Of a DNA stretch of 64,000 nucleotides, positions 54,327-64,000 are shown piece by piece (position 1 is the stretch's first letter; each line of letters starts with the position of its first letter). The translations under genes and the position numbers were made by a program. The notes under the pieces were generated by a model. The model had not been told where the DNA came from, did no database searches, and saw only the letters and a list, made by a program, of their open reading frames with translations. Source of the DNA: Palaemon carinicauda (taxonomy: Eukaryota; Arthropoda; Malacostraca; Decapoda; Palaemonidae); NCBI RefSeq assembly GCF_036898095.1, contig NC_090759.1:26965251-27029250 (forward strand). Direction: 5' to 3'.

Positions 54327-54773
54327 GGGTACTGTTACCCAGTTTTAGTCTGCGTGAATGAAAAGATTTAACTGGCTCTTATTCTTTTCTTCATCGTACC
54401 CTCTTGTGGGGAAAGCAGCATCCTGGGTTCTCTGCATAAGCTGACCTCAAAATACTGCAGGTAAACCATGCTCCCTTGTGTACCTAGTATTAAGCTAATA
54501 CTGTTGCGTCCCCATACCCTGGCGAGGTGGTATTGGGAAAGTCTTGGTTACATCAGGTTTTTCCTACATAGACACGGAATAACTTTACCTAGACAGTCAC
54601 ACTTCTGCATGTCTCAACACACAGCCTGCGTAGGCCGTGGACTTTCCGTAGCAAGGTTTTAGCGAGGGCAGGGACTCCTTATTTTTTAGTACTAACATAC
54701 TCAGATACGGAGCCCCCGGGCAAAGCCAAAAGCCAGATTGGCAGGGATGTCCACCCTTCCTAATGAGTGAGTC
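54327..54773 (+). other. conserved DIRS 3' non-coding region (G)
   Basis: Despite the decay of G's genes this stretch aligns almost without gaps to the other copies (GGGGAAAGCAGCATCCTGGG, TACCTAGTATTAAGCTAATA, GAGGTGGTATTGGGAAAGTC). Confidence 0.65.
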
Positions 54774-55124
54774 ACCCCTAATAAATAGCGTGATTTGTAT
54801 TCCGGTTACGGAATAAATGACAAATTCGTAGATAATTTGTATTTTTCCTAACTATACAAACCTTAGGTATTTATATAAACTTTCCCCGCCAACCCTATCC
54901 CCCTTGAAGTCCTACCTCCAAGCAAAGTGACTAAATCATAGGTGTGTGAACGGGAGTGGTAGCAAGCTACCCCCCCTACCCCCGCTAACTAGTGGTGTGG
55001 GTAGTTAACCCTCGCTAAATTTTAATGGCTCGTCATTTCAGCTCTGCCGAAAGTATAACCCCCAATAAATTGCTAAGGTTTATACAGTTGGGAAAAATAC
55101 AAATTATCTACGAATTTGTAATTT
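54774..55124 (+). repeat. ICR (54,774-54,873) and right ITR (54,917-55,124), G
   Basis: The ICR has ..TTTGTATTCCGGTTACGGAA followed by TAAATGACAAATTCG. The ATTCC variant matches G's own left end (GGAATACAAACC). The right ITR pairs with 28,403-28,600. Confidence 0.9.
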
Positions 55125-56560
55125 TTCTTAACCTCATTAAAAACTTATCCAATAACTGTAGTGGGAAGTAGATCTGACAAGGACAACAATGATCCAGAAT
55201 GATCGTTTTTTTAGGGATTATATCATCCCTGATGACACTTCTGAGTTAAGCCTTACGTAATAGTAAGGATAGCTATCGATCAATGGAAAGAATTCCAAGT
55301 CCGAAACTGGCTTGGAACCCAAACCATCCCCAATATGAAGGAACCCTTCGGTTAAGGCCATATTCTTAGCTTAGCGCCAATGGTTCTTAACTGTGCATTC
55401 TGGTAGGCTCAAAGCTGGGGAAGCCTTAGTAGCAGGTGCCTGTTGTAAAGTTTCTATCCTCACTATTAGATCTGTTTGAGAACGTTCATATTTGGCAGTT
55501 AAGTTTTCCATGAAAGCTTTCATGGACGCCATTAGTTTTAAATTACGGGTTAGCAAAGGATTGTCTAATATTGGAATCGGGATGGGGGTGGATGTAGGGA
55601 TTTGGGTAGAAAGTAAAGAGGCATTGGGAGCTGGACTCACCTGATGTACATCCAATGACTCTTCCAAGGCTTCCGTGGTCAGCAGGATCCTCTCCTTCTC
55701 TGATGAAACAGAAGAAGTAGTAGATATGTTGTCCATGTCCAGGCTCATGACTTGCAGAGCATTTCGGACTTCATCATCTGCTGGTACCGGCGTGAGTTGG
55801 ACCGTCGGTAACTGGTGACCAAAAATGGAGGACACCTCGGCCTTGGGAAAGAGGAGGTCTTTCAGTTCAAGAGAAGGAAGATAAGGGGCACCTTGTTGAG
55901 AGCTTTTCTGGAAGCCTCTTCCAACTTCAATCTCGGACGTTCAAGGATACGTCAGTGGCACAGAAGCCGATTTGAAGGAGATCCATGCAAATCTTGCAGT
56001 CAGTAGGGTCCTAGATTGCAGTGGATCCTTTGGAAACATGGCAGCTTCCAAGTTTCCAGCAGGTCTTGTGGCCACAGGGTAACTTGACCAGCCTGCTACA
56101 GGTGACCATAGAACACTCAATGTCATCGGTGACCTTAGTCGATGAGGAAGAAGTTGAAGCATCCATGATAAAAAACACTCAAAAAGCTAAGAAAACTAGC
56201 AGAAACTCTCCAAGCGAAGTGCAAAGATGGCTCTGCGAAAGGGAATGGATCAACAGGATCGGGAGTTGTAACGGCTCTCTCGCGCATTATTTCTACCCTA
56301 TCCCTTATCCTTCGAGACAAGGTTAACTCTATTCGGGGAAGGATAACCATGGCTTGTTATTAACACATCCATGATTTATACACAATATCTCTTGGTTATT
56401 TGCTCAGGAGGTAAAGAACTCTGTGATACCTCTAAGGTAAATTTCTCTGGTATATCACTCGCAGAAATATCCCAAGTAGAAGCTGCCAATGAGGAACTTC
56501 CATCAGGATGACATGGCTATCTCACCCAAAAATAGATTTTTCCTATGTCAAAATCGGTTT
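55125..56560 (-). mobile_element. minus-strand DIRS fragment H (left end and gag)
   Basis: Minus-strand gag sequence directly beside the right end of G, so G appears to be inserted in H. The stretch near 56,470-56,560 (minus strand GACATAGGAAAAATCTATTT and GATAGCCATGTCATCCTGAT) looks like the terminal repeat of another DIRS family. This is my recognition from memory and should be checked. The 3' part of H is not identified at 28,402. Confidence 0.5.
55330..56166 (-). pseudogene. DIRS gag-like ORF of H with Cys/His cluster
   Basis: ATG at 56,166 opens MDASTSSSSTKVTDDIECSM, then a Cys/His-rich segment (CSRLVKLPCGHKTCWKLGSC, later DCKICMDLLQIGF) suggestive of a zinc-binding fold. Two stops and a frameshift follow. 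The frame open over 55,835-55,371 has EVRNALQVMSLDMDN, a coiled-coil-like MASMKAFMENLTAKYERSQT and, past a stop, NMALTEGFLHIGDGLGSKPV and LEFFP, a pattern found in DIRS gag proteins. Function presumed structural. Confidence 0.6.
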
Positions 56561-56960
56561 TATTTACCTCTGATGTGCAGTACAAGTAATGTTTGTAGTT
56601 CACCTTTCATTACTTGTTCATAATAGGCTTAGAATACCATTTTTTTCAGTTTGCAAATTTTGATAAGGTATTGTATTTTACTTTTAATGACACTGGAGTA
56701 GATTGTTGATTCGTCGATTGACTGCTCGGAGTTTTCTTCGGACGGGGGCTTTTTTGGCAAGATGCCGTGGTCCCCAAGTATAGTAATTTCACATGAGTAA
56801 GATTGTACTCATAGAGTACATCTTTTGCTCTGCCCATAGAGCAGTCGTGTTTTGCTCAGCCCAAAGAGTTTTATTGGGCAGTGGCACCCAAAACCCTAAT
56901 AGAACCCAAAGAACCAGCCCCATTCAGGAACTGTAGAGAAGCGTTTTAGTAGTAGTAGAC
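56561..56960. other. unassigned interval
   Basis: A short minus-strand ORF (56,646-56,837) with no recognisable domain. Nothing else seen. Confidence 0.35.
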
Positions 56961-58260
56961 AATAGTGTTATAGTAGCAAGTCCCAGTGAGTAGAAGAGAC
57001 TTTGAGGCAAATGGAATGATTATAAGTTGGAGAGAAAGGAGCATGTATAAGTATAAGAACTGATCTCTGCTCATGGGGTGGGGAGGTGGAGAGATTTACT
57101 TGAAGGAAAGGGGTGAATTGACTAAGCGAGTGAAGGGATTTGGGGACATTGAAAAGGGATAGGACATGGGTGAATAGGTGAATGGCCATGGGGATCAGGT
57201 CTGTAAGGGACAAGGTGTCAATTTGGTGAGTGAGGCATGGGGAAGATTGGGATGTCAAAGGCTTCAGAGCAGGTGTAGGTTCTGGTGAGTTGGGGATGGC
57301 GGGAAAAATGGAAGCTTAGCAGTGACATCTCTGACAAAGAGGTCTCTGAGGTTTCGGTGGTTGCTGGGGCTGTGATTGTGGTTGAGGAGAGTTTTTGCTG
57401 CACAGTCTCCTTCAACACTGCTATCTTCTTCAGGCGGTCAGGACAACTTTTCCAAGCATGATCAGCCAGGTCACAGTTGGGACATCTCGGTTGGGTTTCC
57501 TTCCCTTCTTTGTCAATGATGCAGACTGTGGTTAGAAGATTTTTGCTGCTGATACTGCAAATGTTGAGGCCTCTGCAGTCTTCTCGGTGGTGCTGGATAA
57601 GGTGTCAGCGCCTTCCTTCAGAAGTTGAGTGAGACACTTCAATTACAGTCCAGATGATGGTATCCAAAAAGAGGCAGATTGGATATTGATGATGATATCT
57701 AACGTTTCCATAGCAATGGAGGTAGGACTGCAAGGTGTAAGAGGAGCTGGGTCAGAGGCAGCTGGAATTTTGCTTATAGCAGACAGTGTGGAGGAAGGAT
57801 GGGCTTGACAAGTAGTAGGAGTTCTTGTAATTTCACAGGTTGCTTGTTGCGTTCTAGGGTCATGTTTGGGCTTTTGGCAAGAGACTTCGGAGAAGGCTGG
57901 GCTATGTTGGCAGTGGGTGGCTTGTAGTCGTCTGTTTCGGTTGGCTGGCGGCTGTACCCTGTGGGTTTGTTAGCTTTCCATATAACTCTGGAGGAAGGTG
58001 AAGGCCGAGCTTGTGGTGATGGATCTGGGAAGGTTGCTGGTGGTGGTAGGATTTCCTTTGGAGTCTCAGGCTGGAGGTAGAGAGGGTGGCTGTCCGAGTA
58101 TCTTTCATATACCTTAATGGGCTTAGCGATAGGTATTTCTCCTGTCTTGTAGTGGTGCAAGAGGACATCAGAAAACTGCTTGCAGAATGTTCAGGTACAT
58201 CTGGTCTGGTGGTAGGACATCTCTAAGTCATTGACTTCATTGCTAAGGCCTGTAGAGGGA
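56961..58260 (-). pseudogene. LINE ORF1-like protein with zinc knuckle, broken
   Basis: Three minus-strand open stretches (58,160-57,774; about 57,560-57,420; 57,258-56,968) run in a consistent direction. The first is Pro/Ser-rich (LYLQPETPKEILPPPATFPD). The second includes CPNCDLADHAWKSC (about 57,455-57,500), a C-x2-C-x4-H-x4-C zinc knuckle preceded by IIDKEGKETQPR. This arrangement fits the ORF1 (nucleic-acid-binding) protein of a non-LTR retrotransposon. A retroelement gag of another kind is possible. No RT follows within reach. Confidence 0.5.
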
Positions 58261-58289
58261 ATTAGCTGGAGTCTGATGCCACTCATGCC

Positions 58290-58556
58290 AATTTTGCTTT
58301 ATTTTAAAGGTTAAAGGTGTCTGCTTTCAGTTCCAGTTTCATCAGGATAGATGTTCACCAGAATGTCAGCTGGGCAGTTTCATCAGGATAGATGCTCACC
58401 AGAATGTCAGCTGGGCAAGCCCAACCCCGACTGTGGTGCCCAACCACAGAAGTAGCCTCATCAGTAAACAGCTTAAATTTGCAGTCCCGATTGGGGATCA
58501 ATCTGGGCCTTGTGAATGCTAGGCGAACACGTTACTACTGTACTAACCAGGAGGCT
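58290..58556 (-). mobile_element. tRNA-like SINE candidate
   Basis: Read on the minus strand from 58,556: GCCTCCTGGTTAGTACAGTA resembles a 5' half with a degenerate A box, CGCCTAGCATTCACAAGG resembles an anticodon arm with AGC, and ATTGATCCCCAATCGGGACT resembles a T arm with a degenerate B box. The body continues to an A/T-rich tail (TTTAAAATAAAGC). This fits a tRNA-derived SINE head rather than a functional tRNA gene. It joins the LINE ORF1 sequence. Confidence 0.45.
58333..58417 (+). repeat. 42-bp tandem duplication
   Basis: AGTTTCATCAGGATAGATG(T/C)TCACCAGAATGTCAGCTGGGC is present twice in a row with one difference, within the SINE candidate. Confidence 0.9.
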
Positions 58557-59333
<777 letters not shown>

Positions 59334-60110
59334 TGAATTTATATATGTTAATAACTTGCAAAATATCCCTTTCTTAAAGAAGTGAATTATATGGGGATTT
59401 GGAAGACGATCCTTCAACTCAAACTCTTATTTTCACAAATATGTTTTTTTTTCTTAAAGATTTTTGAATAATTAATTTTCATCCTCAGCCAATTTTATAT
59501 GGAATCATCGACTGGGGTGATTTCATATCTACCTCTTTACTTCTCCTTATATTCCTTTTCGTAGTTTCCATTCCATTTCTCTCTCGTTTATCCGTTCTTA
59601 TCCCCTTTCCATCCTTTAATACATTTTCCCTCTCTCCCTCTTGTGTCCCCTTCCTAAGCTTACCTGCTAAAATGCTAGTCCTGGGTGCATTGTTGTGTTA
59701 AATGGAAGGCTGAATTCAATGAACCGTATTTTGTTGAAACGTGTTTCTTGTATGCTGAGTAGTTCAGCTTATTTAAAATCATTTTCATAGAAAGTTAACC
59801 CTATACTTTTTTTTTTATTATTATTATTGTAAAATGTTCTCAAGATAGCCTGCTACAGACACACGCACATACACAGTGTTTTGCTAACAATAATAAATTT
59901 AAATGCTATAGTTAAAAACAAACTCAATTTGTAGAGAAGGAAGTAATCCATTAACCTCATGTAGGGACCCCCCCCCCCCAAAAAAAAAAAAAAAAAAAAA
60001 AAAAAGATAAAGGTTTTACTTTTCTTGAATAAAGGCAGCAATTTATTTAATTCTTCAATTTTGTCAGTCAAATATTTTTACAGGAAAAATGTGATTCTTC
60101 TCATGTGATA
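59334..60110. other. unassigned AT-rich interval with C/A homopolymers
   Basis: No gene seen. A C10 run followed by A24 lies at 59,970-60,004 and may mark the 3' tail of a retroposed sequence. Confidence 0.5.
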
Positions 60111-60119
60111 ATCTCCTAT

Positions 60120-60500
60120 AGATTTATTAGATTTGAGAACAAAACCCTCAGAAGGATATTGGGAGGTAAATGGCAGGACAGGATCAGAAATGAAACTATA
60201 AGAGAGATTACTTGAGTGCCATATGTGGATGAGATCATGATGAGGGGAAGATGGAGCTGGTTTGGGCATGCTCTTCGCACTCCCCAAAAGAGATTAGTTC
60301 ACCAAACGTTCAGCTGGGCTCCACAAGGCTCTAGACGAGTTGGAAGACCCAGGCCTACATGGCTGAGGACTATTAAGCGCGAAGTGGGAGATGATGAAAG
60401 GAGAAGTATTGAATCAAAAGCTCAAGATAGAGATGACTGGTGAAATCTAACTGAGGCCCTTTGCGTCAATAGGCGTAGGAGGAGATGATGATGATGATAA
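60120..60500 (+). pseudogene. LINE (RTE-like) ORF2 C-terminus
   Basis: Reads FENKTLRRILGGKWQDRIRN (with a stop after REIT), then MMRGRWSWFGHALRTPQKRL, GSRRVGRPRPTWLRTIKREV and LTEALCVNRRRR. The order RRILGVRW..WxGHxLRMP..GRPxxTWRRT is typical of the region after RT in RTE-type and related LINEs. The sequence ends in a GATGATGAT tail (60,480-60,500), as many RTE 3' ends do. 5'-truncated and non-functional. Confidence 0.75.
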
Positions 60501-61200
60501 TTTTCAATATCTGTAACTGGTGGTATCAGAACTGTTTTGTAGGTACAGCTAAGGAACTTTCACAGTTTATTTGTTTTTTTTCTTTTCTGCAACATATCCA
60601 TTGGATACAGAGCTGCAAACTCATGCCATTACTAATTTCCAGATTTTCTTAGCTTGCAGAGCAGTGAAAATGCTATTATTTTCTATTGCATCTTACCAAA
60701 GTGAAAAATAAGGCATCCATTAGCCTAAATAGGTTTACAAGGTTTATCTACTGCTTAAACGGCGCTGAATGACTTTATAGACCCCCGCATTGAGCTATAT
60801 AGCATAAGTATAAATCCCATCCAATCCAGTCTATCTCTTAGACTTCGTACAGAGGTAGTGCTCTGTACTGTAGACCCTACTTAAGGGTCTTTTTAACGTT
60901 CCTTTCACCCACAGCTGCCCTTGCATTGCATCCTTTTACTTTGCCTGTTCCCAATTCTTTTTCTTCATTTTTGTTGTCCATCTACTTTTGATTTTTAATT
61001 CTTTTAGAACTACAGGGTTTTCCCACATTTCCACTTGATCGCTGGATAGCCTCACAGGATCCAACTCTATGCTATATAGCCCAGATTCATATATCCATCA
61101 ACCTTTATAGGGTAATTCCCCAATTAGTAGCTCCAAAACTTTTCAATAAACGGTACCCTACTTCATTGTATAATATACCCCAAAGTTTTAGCACTTCCTT
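60501..61200. other. unassigned interval, possible short interspersed repeat
   Basis: No ORF. The part 60,845-60,990 (GGTAGTGCTCTGTACTGTAG, ACTTAAGGGTCTTTTTAACG) resembles a repeat I believe is common in decapod transcripts. That impression is from memory and unverified. Confidence 0.3.
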
Positions 61201-61230
61201 TGGTATTAATGCTCAGGTTGTACTGTTTCT

Positions 61231-61980
61231 TCTTACTAAAACGTCAGGGTCATTTTGCCAACATCCACGTCGACATAGTAGATCCCCTACCCACATCACA
61301 AGGACACTGTTACCTGTTTACTGTTATTGACCACTCTACTCATTGGCCTGAAGCCATCCTCATGCAAACTGCAACATCCACCTTACTTTCAGGGTGGATA
61401 GCGAGATTTGTTATCCCTGAGCATATTATTTCTGACATGGGTACCAATTCCACCTCTCAATTGTGGACATCATTAGAAAATCTCCTGGGTATCGCCCTAT
61501 ATCAGACAACCGCTTACAAGCCTGCAGCCAATTTAACGATTGAACGATTTCATCACACCATCAAGCTTTGATGTGCTGCTGCAATCACTCCAACTGGCTT
61601 ACTCAGTTTCCCTGGGTCCTCCTTGGATTAAGGACCACTCCTAAGTACTCCTTGGATGTCTCAGCAGCTGAAATGGTGTATGACGACTTGTTGGTCATCC
61701 TTGTTGAATTTGTTCCATCTGCAACCTCCTCTGTCAATCTCCAGAGCCTACGTCACGTAGTGGTGAAATTTACTCCCTGCCGCCAGACTTTCAAGCCTCC
61801 AGCAAAACACATGCTGAAAGATTTAAACACCACAGCACGTCTTCATGCGCACTGACACTCCCTTACAAGGGCCATTTTGTTGTTTTCCGTCGCAAAGGGG
61901 CTTTCTTAATTAACATTGGTGGCAAAGAAAACTCCACCTCCATTGATAGCCTTAAAACCTACGTATCTCCTGCGAGATGA
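61231..61980 (+). pseudogene. Gypsy-type integrase, 3' end of pol
   Basis: Open to 61,571 with HVDIVDPLPTSQGHCYLFTV, DHSTHWPEAILMQTA and GWIARFVIPEHIISDMGTNS: the first and second catalytic Asp of the DDE core are present (DIVDPL, SDMGT). IERFHHT follows, where the third catalytic residue Glu would be. A stop and frameshift at about 61,571 lead to LTQFPWVLLGLRTTPKYSLD and AAEMVYDDLLV, then the C-terminal part ending near DDPPTV at about 61,990. It is 5'-truncated and decayed. A MULE is inserted just downstream. Confidence 0.85.
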
Positions 61981-62019
61981 TCCGCCTACAGTTTGCCTCT
62001 GGGGGAGGTTGCCCTATTT

Positions 62020-63018
62020 GGTGTCCGGACAATTCGGTCCCGGATAATTCGGTCCCGGACAATTCTGTCCCGGACAATTCGGTCCTGGACAATTCGGTCC
62101 CGGACAATTCGGTACCAGGACAATTCGGTACCAATTGATTCTTATAATATGGAAAAAACAGTATTTTTCCAATTTTTTTCGTTTCTAAAATTCCTATCAG
62201 TTCTAAGCATTACTTTTAACAGAAAATTTTTGCTTTTGTTAGTATAGATATAAAAAAGTCTAATTGATTTATCCTTGCGTGTGCGATAAATAAAAAAAAA
62301 ATACTTTTTTTAGTTTCTTTATTATATAGAAAATAAAACAGTAAAAACCATACATTTTTCATGTTAAAAGTATTTATATAAAAATAAAATAGTAAAAACT
62401 ATACATTTCTTGTCGTTAAAAGTATATAAAAAAAATTAAACTTTAATTTTATGAGCGATTGCTTTAAGGAACTGCATTCTTTCAGCTTGATTATATTTTT
62501 GTACTAGGTGAATGATACGCTTGTGACAGTCCCTGTACTTCTTTTTTTTTACTGGTTCATCCCCGTTTTGCATCATTTGTAATTTGGTTTTTGCCAAACT
62601 CTCTTCTCTTTTGAGAGCTTCAATCAATTTCCAAATATTTGGATGCATACTGGAGAGACTTGCTATAAATGTGCTGTGAAAACCTTCCAAAGTCTGGAAT
62701 AAAGAAACTAATAAAGTCGTTTTGTTTATATTTTTTTTAAACTAAGGGAATAACCAAACTAATCGTTTAGTAACAAAGTAGTTAGGTGGATTGTTTATGC
62801 TATTTGTAAACAACTAGTGAATAACCAAACTAAGTAGTTAGGTATTTAGGTAATATCATATATAAATAATTCATAATATGTAATATAGAAATATCATATT
62901 TTTCTGATTTAGACATTTAAAAAAATGACAAGCCTGGTACCGAATTGTCCTGGTACCGAATTGTCCGGGACCGAACTGTCCGGGACCGAATTGTCCGGGA
63001 CCAAATTGTCCTAGCACC
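62020..63018. mobile_element. MULE-type DNA transposon, 999 bp, 9-bp target duplication
   Basis: Flanked by GCCCTATTT (62,011-62,019) and GCCCTGTTT (63,019-63,027), a 9-bp duplication with one difference. The ends pair as GGTGTCCGGACAATTCGGTC and GGTGCTAGGACAATTTGGTC (inward). Each end is built of 15-17-bp iterations of CGGACAATTCGGTCC: seven on the left to 62,134, five on the right from about 62,936. The minus-strand ORF inside matches a MULE transposase C-terminus. Internally deleted and non-autonomous. Confidence 0.8.
62436..62690 (-). pseudogene. MULE transposase C-terminal fragment
   Basis: 84 codons: MEGFHSTFIASLSSMHPNIW, then KLIEALKREESLAKTKLQMM, KKKYRDCHKRIIHLVQ and FLKAIAHKI. The pattern (E)GFHSxF..HPxIWxxIExLxxEE..KY.. 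is that of the end of MULE transposases encoded next to FLYWCH-type domains. The catalytic core is missing. Confidence 0.65.
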
Positions 63019-63416
63019 GCCCTGTTTCACATGTATGTCACGTATGTCTGTTTTAAGGAGGAACTATGTAATGAACATGTATTTCATTCACGCTCTTGTA
63101 TTGTAATGCAGTTGCTCTTTTTCTCTCTTTCTTTCGATAATAATCTCTCCCGCTCTAATTTTAGAAAAACCTGTTTAAGCTTGCCTTTGCATGTTTCCTA
63201 TTGTTAAGGTTTTGATACCATTAACTTCAATCTTTTTTTTTTTTTTAAGCTTGTGATGTCGCATTAATGAACCAGTCTTGTCCAGCCCATCTTTCTGTTA
63301 AGACCTAGTCTCAGTTTGCCACAATAACATTTATCATTGTACTCGTTATAAAGGTGTACAGTATATTTATATTACCCCTTTAAAGTCCAGCCTAAGTTTT
63401 ACGGAAAATTACTTAG

Positions 63417-63420
<4 letters not shown>
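63019..63420 (+). other. Gypsy 3' flank, possible LTR
   Basis: Continuation of the Gypsy element after the MULE. It contains pyrimidine-rich stretches and no ORF. It may include the 3' LTR, but no second LTR is available to define it. Confidence 0.35.
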
Positions 63421-63477
<57 letters not shown>

Positions 63478-63492
63478 GTATATATATAGCTA

Positions 63493-63542
<50 letters not shown>

Positions 63543-63558
63543 AAACTATGTGTATATA

Positions 63559-63608
<50 letters not shown>

Positions 63609-63624
63609 AAACTATGTGTATATA

Positions 63625-63678
<54 letters not shown>

Positions 63679-63714
63679 CGACTATATATATGTATATGTA
63701 TATGTATATATATG

Positions 63715-63757
<43 letters not shown>

Positions 63758-63793
63758 CGACTATATATGTGTATATGTATATGTATATATATG

Positions 63794-63833
<40 letters not shown>

Positions 63834-63838
63834 TATAT
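63421..63838. repeat. compound microsatellite (CT)n(TA)n with higher-order repeats
   Basis: About 19 CT units, then TA tracts punctuated by two period-like motifs: TTTATATAAAACTATGTGTA (two copies about 70 bp apart, 63,535 and 63,600) and TTTATACGACTATATATGT/A with GCAATATATA (two copies about 78 bp apart, 63,673 and 63,751). Not coding. Confidence 0.97.
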
Positions 63839-64000
63839 TAGTTTATGTATATAATATATCTACTGCAAATGTCTGTGTACGCCGGCTCGAAACTGCCTCC
63901 CCAATATTAGTAAACACCGGTATTCCACACATTATTAATAAGAAAACGTTTTTCTAGACATGTTTCCTATTCAGACTCCCCCACTATTCCCCGTATTCCA

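Larger units (their letters stand above)
28403..55124 (+). mobile_element. outer old DIRS element G, split by copies 3 and 4
   Basis: The left end TTTGTTCTGTAATTGG at 28,403 pairs with the right end at 54,917-55,124: both carry the GATTTAGTCAC/GTGACTAAATC and GCTAAATTTTAATGGC variants found in no other copy here. G's own sequence is 28,403-29,171, 38,180-38,280 and 48,894-55,124, about 7.1 kb after removing the two insertions. Its coding regions are badly decayed, while the terminal repeats, ICR and 3' region remain close to the other copies. The stretch 28,603-29,171 is leader with a short TA-rich tract near 28,690. Confidence 0.88.

Noticed and set aside
58483..58556. Functional tRNA gene.
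   Set aside because: A and B boxes are degenerate and arms pair poorly; better explained as a SINE head.

Overview
The window is eukaryotic and consists almost entirely of transposable elements. I find no host gene, tRNA gene, rRNA gene or CRISPR array that I can support. The main component is the tyrosine-recombinase (YR) retrotransposon order DIRS: a gag-like ORF, RT plus RNase H with the motif YLDD, a YR with R..HxxR..W..Y residues, inverted terminal repeats and an internal complementary region (ICR). Together with long (AG)n and (TA)n microsatellites and pogo/Tigger, MULE, Gypsy, LINE and SINE debris, this suggests an invertebrate with a large repeat-rich genome. A decapod crustacean is the best guess, because DIRS1-like elements are reported to be widespread in Decapoda. 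That is inference, not proof.

Layout. 1-1,773: 3' part of DIRS copy 1, inserted into an older DIRS (B, 1,774-7,141), which also carries a 307-bp LTR-like insertion and an (AG)n block. 7,142-about 9,640: 5' part of another DIRS (E) that interrupts B's recombinase. About 9,650-10,413 and 18,397-about 20,650: two halves of an old minus-strand DIRS (D), split by the best preserved element, copy 2 (10,414-18,396). 21,566-27,931: a second DIRS family (F) with both ends but no RT core. 28,403-55,124: a Russian-doll array in which an old DIRS (G) contains copy 3 (29,172-38,179, itself carrying a 1.9-kb Tigger derivative) and copy 4 (38,281-48,893, itself carrying a 2.9-kb Tigger). G in turn abuts a minus-strand DIRS gag fragment (H, to about 56,560). 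56,960-64,000: LINE ORF1, a tRNA-like SINE, a Tigger 3' end, a LINE C-terminus, a Gypsy integrase, a MULE with a 9-bp target duplication inside the Gypsy 3' end, and long microsatellites.

How the parts work together. In the copy 1/2/3/4/B/G family the order is left ITR, gag, RT-RNase H, YR, a conserved 3' region of about 480 bp, the ICR, and right ITR. Gag has an N-terminal Cys cluster, a long Arg/Ser (RSPARQ-type) repeat domain, a conserved C-terminal domain and a basic RGG-like tail. The ICR is the complement of the right end joined to the left end through a shared TTT, as expected if it templates circle formation. In copies 2, 3 and B the gag stop (UAG) lies in the same frame as the recombinase frame, while RT-RNase H is in the +1 frame. 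In copy 2 the recombinase frame stays open beneath the whole RT-RNase H gene.

No copy looks autonomous. Copy 2 keeps an open RT-RNase H ORF but has lost an RNase H catalytic Asp and has several stops or frameshifts in gag and one stop in YR. Copy 3 has lost two catalytic arginines of its recombinase. F has a frameshift next to its catalytic Tyr.
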